NCBI GenBank assembly: GCA_002435985.1
Contig: DIXD01000012.1
Location: forward strand, 1 to 5,389
Length of the DNA stretch: 5,389 nt
DNA from: Spirochaetaceae bacterium UBA6089
GTDB lineage: Bacteria; Spirochaetota; Spirochaetia; Treponematales; Rectinemataceae
Direction: 5' to 3'
Shown piece by piece: positions 1-5,389 of this stretch. Below the pieces are notes generated by a model that was given only the letters and a program-made list of their open reading frames with translations, ran no database searches and was not told the DNA's origin. A program made the position numbers and the translations under genes. How positions within the stretch are numbered: position 1 is the first letter of the stretch; every line of letters begins with the position of its first letter.

Positions 1-1158
1 GCGCAGAACCTGAGTAGGATTATTCAGACTCCCGCCTTCTCCACCACCGAGAAAGACCGCATTCTTCTGCTCAAACAGCTTTCTGAAGAAGCAGGCATGG
101 AGGAGTTGTGGATCGATGGCCTCGGCTCCCTTCTTGGTCGAGTCGGCAAGGGAACAAAAAAACTTGTGTTCGACGCGCACATCGACACAGTCGGTGTCGG
201 CGATGAGTCCCAGTGGAAGACTCCGCCCTTCTCCGGCCTCATTAAAGACGGCCTCGTGCATGGTCGCGGCGCATCGGACCAGCTCGGCGGTGCCGCTTCT
301 ATGATCACTGCCGCACGCATCCTCAAAGAACTTGGATACGACGGAGAATACGAACTATGGTTTTCATTCACCACGATTGAAGAAGACTGCGACGGCATGT
401 GTTGGAAGTATCTCATTGAAGAGGAGAAGTTCATGCCCGACTTCGTGGTGTCCACCGAACCGACCTCCTGCAGGCTATACCGTGGGCATCGCGGTCGCAT
501 GGAGATCCAGATCGACATTAAAGGCATTTCTTGCCACGGCTCGGCTCCGGAGCGCGGAGACAGTGCAGCCTACAAGGCTGCCCGCGCAGCCCTCGCCATC
601 GAGAAGCTCAACGAACGCCTTATACCGGATGACGACAACTTCCTCGGAAAGGGTACCATCACCGTGAGTCAGATCAACGTCCACGGCCCCAGCCAGTGCG
701 CAGTTCCCGACCAGGCCATGCTCTACTGCGATCGCCGCCTGACCTGGGGCGAGACCGACGAAATTGCGATCAAACAGGTCGAGGATGCTCTGCGCGACGC
801 AGGTGTGACCAACTTCATAGTCCACATGCCGGAATACCGCAAACCAGCCTGGACGGGAACCGAATACCACCAGGAACTCTACTTCCCTACCTGGAAGATT
901 CCCGCAGATCATGTGCTCGTGCGATCAGGCCTAGAGGCCTACAAGGGCCTCTTCGGCAAGGAACCCATCATCGACAAGTGGACCTTTTCGACCAATGGCG
1001 TGGCCATCTGCGGCCGCCACAAAATCCCAGTCATCGGATTCGGTCCCGGGGATGAAGCCCAGGCGCATGCGCCCAATGAGATCACCCGCATTGATGACCT
1101 CGAAATTGCCGCGGCATTCTATGCTTCCCTGCCCTACGCGCTCGAAGCGCACACGTAA
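1..1158 (+). CDS. ygeY: YgeY-family M20 metallopeptidase/amidohydrolase, 5' partial
   Basis: The reading frame is open from base 1 to the TAA at 1156-1158 (385 codons). The N-terminus is missing, probably 10-30 residues compared with the usual length of about 400. The ATG at 97 is internal: the upstream codons already read as M20 sequence (AQNLSRIIQTPAFS). Visible M20 di-metal motifs, numbered from base 1, are H60 and D62 in FDAHIDTVG, bridging D93 in GRGASDQLGG, E127/E128 in TIEEDCDG (catalytic Glu and metal ligand), E153 in STEPT, and H356 in AHAPNE near the C-terminus. HGSAPERG lies in the dimerisation (lid) domain. All key residues are present, so the enzyme looks active. The family is cytoplasmic and hydrolyses amide bonds, with two metal ions expected. 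YgeY itself is named from its occurrence in selenium-linked catabolic clusters and its substrate is not established. The next gene follows after 11 bases, so the two are probably co-transcribed. Other M20 enzymes such as ArgE or DapE are the main alternatives. Confidence 0.88.
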   Translation, partial: AQNLSRIIQTPAFSTTEKDRILLLKQLSEEAGMEELWIDGLGSLLGRVGKGTKKLVFDAHIDTVGVGDESQWKTPPFSGLIKDGLVHGRGASDQLGGAASMITAARILKELGYDGEYELWFSFTTIEEDCDGMCWKYLIEEEKFMPDFVVSTEPTSCRLYRGHRGRMEIQIDIKGISCHGSAPERGDSAAYKAARAALAIEKLNERLIPDDDNFLGKGTITVSQINVHGPSQCAVPDQAMLYCDRRLTWGETDEIAIKQVEDALRDAGVTNFIVHMPEYRKPAWTGTEYHQELYFPTWKIPADHVLVRSGLEAYKGLFGKEPIIDKWTFSTNGVAICGRHKIPVIGFGPGDEAQAHAPNEITRIDDLEIAAAFYASLPYALEAHT

Positions 1159-1169
1159 GCGAGAAAGCG

Positions 1170-2480
1170 ATGCAGTGGCACTATCGCTGCCCAACCTGTG
1201 GCAGAATCTATGCCATAGAGCCTGGGCGCTACCTGTGCGATGTCTGTGCAGCCGCGCAGAAGTCCGAGGAACCCCTGCACGGTGTGCTTGAGTGCACTTG
1301 GGAGGGGACAGATCCCGAACCGGGTACTGTTCCGCTTCCTGTAGAACCCGAGTATTTTCCGTCCATTCCGGTGGGAAAGACACCGCTCTGGGCGCCGGAG
1401 CGTCTGCGCCAGGAACTTGGCATGCCGAATCTCTGGCTTAAAGACGACACTTGCAACCCTTCCGGCTCGTACAAAGATAGGGCAAGCTGGCTCGTCGCCG
1501 CCTTTGCAAGGAAGTTCGGCATTGGCGAGATTGTGCTCGCCTCCACGGGCAACGCGGCCTCCAGCATGGCCTGTATCGGTGCGGCGGCCGGCATCGGGAT
1601 CAAAGTCTATGTGCCCAAAGCGGCGCCGATCGCGAAGCGAGTGCAAATTCTGCAGTACGGCGCCGAACTGGTCGAGGTTGACGGCACCTACGACCTCGCC
1701 TTCAATCTGTCGCTCGCTTACTCGAACAAGACGGGCATGCTCTCCCGCAACACCGCCTATAACCCCCTCACCATCGAGGGCAAGAAGACCGCGAGTTTTG
1801 AAATCGCACAGGACCTGGGGGCGGCGATCGAGGCCAACATCGGGGCCAACAAGAGAAATAGCATTGCCGGCCGTGGCTTTGCCGGCAACGGCTCATCTCT
1901 GGCCGCTCGGGCGGCTTCACACCACACCACCGGCATCCCAGCAAGCAACACCACAGCGACCGACGCAGCCCCATACCAACCCCCTATCTACCGTGCGCCA
2001 GACCATGTGTTCGTGCCCACAGGCGACGGGGTCATCATTGCAGGTGTTATGCGTGGTTTCGAAGATCTTGTACGTCTCGGCTGGATCGAACACATGCCCA
2101 CGGTGTGGGCCGCCCAGGCCGAAGGCTCGAGTGCCATTGCGCGCGCCTTCGCCACTGGCCGCTTCGAAGCGGTGCCCTCCTCCACCATCGCGGATTCGAT
2201 CTCGGTGGACATCCCACGAAACGGCTACTACACGCTCGACAAGCTGCACATCCACCAAGGACGCACCATTGTCGTGAGCGACACCGAAATCCTCGAAGCC
2301 CAACGGTACCTGGCGCGCATGTCGGGCCTCTTTGCCGAGCCTTCGAGTGCATGCGCCTTCGCAGGCTTTCTTAAGGCGCGTCCTATGCTCGCCCCTAATG
2401 CCCTCATCGTCGTCATGCTCACCGGCAGCGGGCTTAAGGACATCCGCGCGGCGGCCAAGGCTGTGGGGCTTAGTATGTAA
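1170..2480 (+). CDS. threonine-synthase-like PLP-dependent enzyme with N-terminal zinc ribbon and a low-complexity insertion
   Basis: This is a 436-residue fold-type II PLP enzyme. Residues 7-26 hold two CxxC pairs (C7/C10, C23/C26), a rubredoxin-like zinc ribbon seen in threonine synthases of this subgroup. GKTPLW (69-74) begins the catalytic core. K102 in NPSGSYKDRAS is the expected Schiff-base lysine, STGNAASS (125-132) binds substrate and PLP, PTGDG (283-287) is in the position of the phosphate-binding glycine loop, and LTGSGLKD (417-424) closes the active site. Residues about 220-276 (EANIGANKRN to PPIYRA), rich in Ala, Ser, Thr and Asn, have no counterpart in relatives as I recall them, where the helix before LGA runs almost directly into PDHVFVP. 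The start ATG follows a weak purine-rich site (GAGAAAG). The gene lies 11 bases after ygeY, so they are likely one operon. True threonine synthase (ThrC) is possible, but the company of YgeY favours a catabolic lyase or deaminase. The exact reaction is unknown. Confidence 0.85.
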   Translation: MQWHYRCPTCGRIYAIEPGRYLCDVCAAAQKSEEPLHGVLECTWEGTDPEPGTVPLPVEPEYFPSIPVGKTPLWAPERLRQELGMPNLWLKDDTCNPSGSYKDRASWLVAAFARKFGIGEIVLASTGNAASSMACIGAAAGIGIKVYVPKAAPIAKRVQILQYGAELVEVDGTYDLAFNLSLAYSNKTGMLSRNTAYNPLTIEGKKTASFEIAQDLGAAIEANIGANKRNSIAGRGFAGNGSSLAARAASHHTTGIPASNTTATDAAPYQPPIYRAPDHVFVPTGDGVIIAGVMRGFEDLVRLGWIEHMPTVWAAQAEGSSAIARAFATGRFEAVPSSTIADSISVDIPRNGYYTLDKLHIHQGRTIVVSDTEILEAQRYLARMSGLFAEPSSACAFAGFLKARPMLAPNALIVVMLTGSGLKDIRAAAKAVGLSM

Positions 2481-3405
2481 TGCATCGTCCACTTTTAGGA
2501 TCGAATGCATCGGGAAAACATGAATTGCGATCCTCGATTATCCTCGCGTCGGGATGCGAGAGCGCCTCGATCGCAGCCGGTTCCATAGCAAAGATAGATG
2601 TATAGATTTGAGGATTACAGTATGCCGGCGTCCTTGTGTAACGCGTAGTGAGCAGCCTCTCCATGTCGTCCTCGGAAAGCGAACTACAATCGCACGCGTC
2701 GGAAGCAAATTTGAAGGACCAAAGAGTTCCATACATTGGAACGAAAGTAAAGGCGGACTTTACGTACGAAAAAACCTCACGTAAAGTTTTTTCGATGCAC
2801 GCGTAGGCGACGGGCCTCGCAATCGGCGACTCCCCGTGCAGAGCGAACACCCCTTCGGCCCCGCGCAAAACCCTCTTCACCTGGACAAAAAACTCTTTCG
2901 TGTAAAGCTTCTCCGAAGGACCGAAAGGATCCGTCATATCCATAAGAACGACATCGAAAGATGCTCCGGCGCACTGCTCCACATAGGTGCGCCCGTCTCC
3001 TACCACAATTTCGGCTCGCGGATCATCGAATGCACCGTCGCTGATCTCCGGCATATACTGCTTGGAGAATGAGACGACCGCCTCATCGAGCTCGACCATG
3101 ACGGCCTTTCTGACGGTTCTGAAGCGGAGAACCTCGCGCAGCACGGCTCCGTCACCGCCGCCGACGACAAGAACATTCACGGGCTCGGGATGCGATAGCA
3201 TGGCAGGAAAGACCAGCGATTCATGATAGCGTTCCTCTCCCCTCTGCGCGACCTGCGTGATACCATCCAAGAGAAGCACCTTTCCGAATGCAGGGCTCTC
3301 GGCGAGCTCGATTGTCTGCCATGCGCTGCGCGTCCGTACAAGTACCCTCGAAATATCGTAAAAGAAGCCCCAATGAGGGTTGAGGCGCTCGATTATCTTT
3401 TTCAT
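2470..3405 (-). CDS. speE: spermidine synthase (polyamine aminopropyltransferase)
   Basis: This 311-residue cytoplasmic enzyme should transfer the aminopropyl group of decarboxylated SAM to putrescine, giving spermidine and methylthioadenosine. Motifs in order are: HWGFFYDI at the start; LLLDGITQ (45-51) and ERYHESLVFPAML (58-70), the substrate-pocket segment; VLVVGGGDGAVLREV (78-92), the dcSAM-binding glycine loop; VELDEAVVSFSKQY (104-117), with the ribose-binding acidic residue; VVGDGRTYV (134-142); and DMTDPFGPSEKLYT (156-169), equivalent to DCTDPIGPGESLFT of E. coli SpeE with catalytic Asp 156/159 retained. TLWSF (227-231) and YCNPQIYTSIFA (262-273) match the C-terminal core. E. coli SpeE is about 288 residues; here about 30 residues (282-311) extend beyond the conserved end. 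The ATG at 3405 has only a weak site upstream (AGGGGCGG). It lies 47 bases downstream of speD, so translation probably depends on the shared speD-speE transcript. Its last 11 bases overlap the convergent PLP gene. Confidence 0.93.
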   Translation of the reverse strand: MKKIIERLNPHWGFFYDISRVLVRTRSAWQTIELAESPAFGKVLLLDGITQVAQRGEERYHESLVFPAMLSHPEPVNVLVVGGGDGAVLREVLRFRTVRKAVMVELDEAVVSFSKQYMPEISDGAFDDPRAEIVVGDGRTYVEQCAGASFDVVLMDMTDPFGPSEKLYTKEFFVQVKRVLRGAEGVFALHGESPIARPVAYACIEKTLREVFSYVKSAFTFVPMYGTLWSFKFASDACDCSSLSEDDMERLLTTRYTRTPAYCNPQIYTSIFAMEPAAIEALSHPDARIIEDRNSCFPDAFDPKSGRCITY

Positions 3406-3452
3406 ACACCGCCCCTATGCACCACGTGGCTCCGCACAATCAATGCGACGTA

Positions 3453-4304
3453 TCATGTACCCGAGTGCATATTGAGATTCCTGCACTCGAAAATTTCCTG
3501 GATTTCGTGCACGAGTTCACGTTTGATCCGTTCTTTTTCCTTCAAGTTGAGGCTCGTCACTTCGTCGCCGAATAGAAAATCTTTGAGGCGAATCTCCTTT
3601 TTGCGCATTTTAGTATGAAAGTTGTAGTCCGAGAGAATATTAATGTCGTACGTAATATAGCGATCGAGTATTTCGTGATCGATGTAATCTTGTATAGAAG
3701 AAATGTCATGGTCGATGAAAACCTTGTGCCCCCTGTGGTCCCGCGTGAAACCTCTGACACGGTAATCGATGATGACTACTTCCGAATCGAAGCTTTCTAT
3801 AAGGTAATTGAGCGCCGAGAGCGGTGAAATCATGCCGCACGTCGAAATGTCGATGTCGACGCGAAAACTCGTAAAGCCCGTCAAATGATGGTATTCCGGA
3901 TATGTATGGATGGCGATGTGGCTCTTGTCCAGATGACCGACAATCAAGGAAGGAGGGATACTCTTCGAATTCTCGTGCGGTTGGGGCGCTTGGGCATGCT
4001 CGGACTTGATGTGTTCCTCGGCCACAGGAGACCCTTCATTGATAAGCGCGACGACACTTGCGCCCCTGGGATCATAATCCTGAGTAGAGACACTGACCAG
4101 TTTTGCGTTGATTATGCGCGTAACATTCTCGACAATCCCTTCTAGACGCTCGGAATTGTATTCTTCGTCGACATACTCGAGATACTCGAGCTGTGACTCC
4201 CTCGAACGCGCATAGCAAATATCATAGATGTTGAAACTAATCGATTTTGTTAGGTTATTGAATCCCTCGAGTTTGAGTGTCCTCCCTTTTAACCGTTTGG
4301 TCAA
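3453..4304 (-). CDS. speD: S-adenosylmethionine decarboxylase proenzyme, E. coli (class 1A) type, TTG start
   Basis: This 283-residue proenzyme decarboxylates SAM to the aminopropyl donor used by SpeE. It closely follows E. coli SpeD throughout: GFNNLTKSISFNIYDICYA (14-32), QDYDPRGASV (75-84), HLDKSHIAIHTYPE (124-137), STCGMISPLSALNYLIES (154-171) and IDYRVRGFTRD (179-189). Self-cleavage is expected between K127 and S128, and S128 becomes the pyruvoyl group. C156 matches the catalytic Cys of the family. It is larger than the E. coli protein (264 residues) mainly through a short N-terminal extension and about 10 extra residues just before the cleavage site (100-117). No in-frame ATG lies upstream of Met158, so the start is the TTG at 4304-4302, set 7 bases after a strong AAGGAG. 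G+C is about 43% in a 300-base sample, well below the flanking plus-strand genes, which suggests foreign origin. It is the first gene of the speD-speE unit. Confidence 0.95.
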   Translation of the reverse strand: MTKRLKGRTLKLEGFNNLTKSISFNIYDICYARSRESQLEYLEYVDEEYNSERLEGIVENVTRIINAKLVSVSTQDYDPRGASVVALINEGSPVAEEHIKSEHAQAPQPHENSKSIPPSLIVGHLDKSHIAIHTYPEYHHLTGFTSFRVDIDISTCGMISPLSALNYLIESFDSEVVIIDYRVRGFTRDHRGHKVFIDHDISSIQDYIDHEILDRYITYDINILSDYNFHTKMRKKEIRLKDFLFGDEVTSLNLKEKERIKRELVHEIQEIFECRNLNMHSGT

Positions 4305-4311
4305 TCTGGAT

Positions 4312-4317
4312 CTCCTT
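4312..4317 (-). promoter_or_regulatory. ribosome binding site that fixes the TTG start of speD
   Basis: The minus strand reads AAGGAG here, 7 bases before TTG at 4304-4302. This is the optimal distance and a near-perfect anti-16S match. Because no ATG or GTG is placed as well, it decides the non-standard start codon. Confidence 0.85.
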
Positions 4318-4354
4318 CCCTAAAATTGTCACTTCACGTCATCTGCGAGTGCAT

Positions 4355-4367
4355 ATTATACATTATA
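4355..4367 (-). promoter_or_regulatory. putative speDE promoter, two consecutive -10 boxes
   Basis: On the minus strand the sequence TATAATGTATAAT carries two perfect TATAAT hexamers one base apart, in an AT-rich patch about 50 bases upstream of the speD start. No convincing TTGACA-like -35 lies 16-18 bases upstream (the best is TTCGGA), so this is a -10-dominated or activator-dependent promoter, or only AT-rich DNA. A start near 4345-4350 would give a leader of about 40 bases. Confidence 0.45.
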
Positions 4368-4470
4368 GTATACATGTCCGAATCGGCGAGGTAAAGGAAG
4401 ATACTATAGTCACCCGCACTTGGGAGCCTGCACCTCTTCTGTATGCCCCTCCCCAATTCCATGGGGCTTA

Positions 4471-4479
4471 TGGTATACT
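4471..4479 (+). promoter_or_regulatory. putative extended -10 promoter for the downstream PLP enzyme
   Basis: TGGTATACT matches the extended -10 consensus (TGnTATAnT) and stands 143 bases before the ATG at 4623. No -35 hexamer is visible around 4448-4456, as is common for extended -10 promoters. A CCCC/GGGG inverted repeat (4451-4454 and 4463-4466) sits immediately upstream and could be an operator, though it is short. Transcription from here would give a leader of about 135 bases. Confidence 0.4.
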
Positions 4480-4609
4480 GCATGCTATATTGTTGTGCGG
4501 CCTTGGCAGCTCTGTCGGCATTTGCCCTGTCATCATCTAAGCGCGGGTAGGCATAAGCGGCAGCACCTTAGACCAGCGCAGCGAGACCTTGAACACAACG
4601 TCGTACACC

Positions 4610-4615
4610 AAGGAG
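4610..4615 (+). promoter_or_regulatory. ribosome binding site of the second PLP gene
   Basis: AAGGAG lies 7 bases before the ATG at 4623. It is a strong Shine-Dalgarno that fixes this start, and no in-frame alternative with a comparable site is seen. Confidence 0.85.
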
Positions 4616-4622
4616 TTCACCA

Positions 4623-5389
4623 ATGATCGATCTCAACGTCAACGAATCCCAGCGCAGGAAAAACATTGAGCGCTGCCGGCAAAAAGGCATTCTTCTGCCC
4701 ACTTTCGCACAGATGCGCGATCCCTCGACTATTCCGGACTCCATCAAAAAGGAGCTCGCCTCGATTGGGCTTTGGGATGTTCATCCCCGCAACCTCTTCC
4801 GCGTCACCTGGCACAACGAGCCGAAAGACTTCGGGGGAGGCTTCGGCAAGGTGAATTACCTTGAAATTCCTCGCGCCATCACCGGTACTAAAGCTCGCAT
4901 TGTAGGACTCGCAGGCAAGTGGTTCCCTACAGGCGCCCACAAGGTCGGGGCATCCTACGCATGTCTTGCCCCAGAACTGGTGACGGGCCGCTTCGATCCC
5001 ACCACAAAGAAGGCGGTCTGGCCTAGTACCGGCAACTACTGCCGCGGCGGCGCCTATATCTCCCGATTGCTCGCATGTCCCAGTGTGGCCATTCTGCCCG
5101 CAGAGATGAGCCGTGAGCGCTTCGAGTGGCTCAAAACCATGGCCGAGGAAGTCATCGCCACCCCCGGCTGCGAGTCAAACGTCAAGGAAATCTTCGACAA
5201 GTGTGTGGAGCTCCAGCGCACTCGCCACGATGTCGTGATCTTTAACCAGTTCGATCAGCTTCCCAACCACCTCTGGCACTACGCGGTGACCGGCCCTGCG
5301 ATAGAAGAAGCCTTCTGGGAGATTGGCGGCGTCAATGCCCACATCGGCGGTGTCGTGCTCTCTTCTGGCTCGGCAGGGACCCTAGGTGC
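4623..5389 (+). CDS. PLP-dependent lyase/thiolase-like enzyme (cysteine-synthase superfamily), 3' partial
   Basis: The frame is open from ATG 4623 to the right edge with no stop: 255 codons plus two bases. The rest of the gene is outside the window (relatives run to roughly 440-450 residues). The sequence reads as a fold-type II PLP enzyme. K107 in WFPTGAHKVGAS (100-111) is in the position of the Schiff-base lysine, and STGNYCRGGA (135-144) matches the substrate- and phosphate-binding STGN loop of cysteine synthases and lyases. VLSSGSAGTLG (245-255) looks like the start of the glycine-rich PLP phosphate loop. A region of about 90 residues before the lysine (VNESQRRKNIERC onward) is longer than in CysK. 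The start is secured by AAGGAG at 7 bases. It is co-oriented with ygeY and the threonine-synthase-like gene but separated from them by speDE, and probably has its own promoter. I cannot assign the substrate. CysK, diaminopropionate ammonia-lyase (YgeX) and cystathionine beta-synthase are less likely because of the unusual lysine motif. Confidence 0.8.
   Translation, partial: MIDLNVNESQRRKNIERCRQKGILLPTFAQMRDPSTIPDSIKKELASIGLWDVHPRNLFRVTWHNEPKDFGGGFGKVNYLEIPRAITGTKARIVGLAGKWFPTGAHKVGASYACLAPELVTGRFDPTTKKAVWPSTGNYCRGGAYISRLLACPSVAILPAEMSRERFEWLKTMAEEVIATPGCESNVKEIFDKCVELQRTRHDVVIFNQFDQLPNHLWHYAVTGPAIEEAFWEIGGVNAHIGGVVLSSGSAGTLG

Larger units (their letters stand above)
4305..4622. other. divergent intergenic region between speD and the second PLP gene
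   Basis: These 318 bases hold no convincing gene. The speD-proximal side carries the speD ribosome binding site and twin TATAAT boxes reading left. The right side carries an extended -10 reading right, then about 135 bases of leader. In that leader GTTGTG (4492-4497) can pair with CACAAC (4594-4599) just before the ribosome binding site, and GGC ATTT GCC (4517-4526) could form a small internal hairpin. I recognise no known riboswitch. This is the only stretch in the window long enough for shared regulation of both transcription units. Confidence 0.7.

Noticed and set aside
97..99. ATG that would make ygeY a complete 353-residue gene.
   Set aside because: The same frame is open to base 1, and the 32 codons before it continue the M20 N-terminal helix. 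No ribosome binding site precedes it, so the gene is truncated by the window edge.
475..912. A long open frame on the minus strand opposite ygeY, and similar ones at 1134-1646 and 1917-2510.
   Set aside because: They sit opposite strongly conserved, motif-bearing plus-strand genes and resemble no family. Long antisense frames are common in G+C-rich DNA.
2543..2560. Inverted repeat CTCGC/GCGAG with an 8-base loop downstream of the PLP gene, a possible terminator.
   Set aside because: The stem is only 5 pairs and no T-run follows on either strand. It also lies within speE coding sequence.
3406..3452. Possible terminator or promoter between speD and speE.
   Set aside because: The 47 bases show no stable hairpin with a T-run and no clear -10/-35 pair on the minus strand, so the two genes are best read as one operon.
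4173..4190. A perfect tandem repeat of the 9-mer ATACTCGAG.
   Set aside because: It lies inside speD and encodes LEYLEY on the minus strand. The protein aligns with E. coli SpeD there without a gap, so it is coding sequence and not a recent duplication.
4461..4550. A 29-codon frame on the plus strand (MGLMVYCMLY...SSSKRG) with a hydrophobic middle, resembling a tiny membrane peptide.
   Set aside because: There is no ribosome binding site before the ATG, and it overlaps the best plus-strand -10 element, so it would not be on the transcript from that promoter. Its length is expected by chance.

Overview
The window holds five protein-coding genes in two functional groups, with almost no non-coding DNA apart from one divergent promoter region. 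The flanking plus-strand genes are rich in G and C (58 to 75% in lines counted by hand). They belong to the set around the M20 peptidase YgeY that is found in anaerobes carrying the selenium-linked purine and amino-acid catabolic clusters. This suggests a strict or facultative anaerobe, either a gut or oral actinobacterium of the Coriobacteriia type or a Firmicute. The sequence alone does not fix the taxon, and this is the least certain statement here.

Layout. Positions 1-1158 (+) encode a YgeY-family metallohydrolase whose N-terminus lies off the left edge. Eleven bases later, 1170-2480 (+) encodes a threonine-synthase-like PLP enzyme with an N-terminal zinc ribbon and an unusual low-complexity insertion of about 55 residues. 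Positions 2470-3405 (-) and 3453-4304 (-) encode spermidine synthase (SpeE) and a pyruvoyl-dependent S-adenosylmethionine decarboxylase of the E. coli type (SpeD). They form a speD-speE operon that reads right to left and ends tail-to-tail with the PLP enzyme, with an 11-base overlap of the two 3' ends. Positions 4305-4622 are a divergent intergenic region with putative promoters on both strands. Positions 4623 to the right edge (+) are the N-terminal 255 codons of a second PLP enzyme of the cysteine-synthase/lyase kind.

How the genes work together. SpeD makes decarboxylated SAM, and SpeE transfers its aminopropyl group to putrescine to give spermidine, so the two minus-strand genes form a complete two-step module. 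The three plus-strand genes (an amidohydrolase-like M20 enzyme and two different PLP lyase/synthase-like enzymes) look like a catabolic set for an amino-acid-derived substrate, which I cannot name. The speDE pair sits between two of these genes in the opposite orientation. Its speD half has a clearly lower G+C content (about 43% in a 300-base sample), so it may have been inserted into an older plus-strand cluster. I see no CRISPR array, transposase, tRNA or rRNA.
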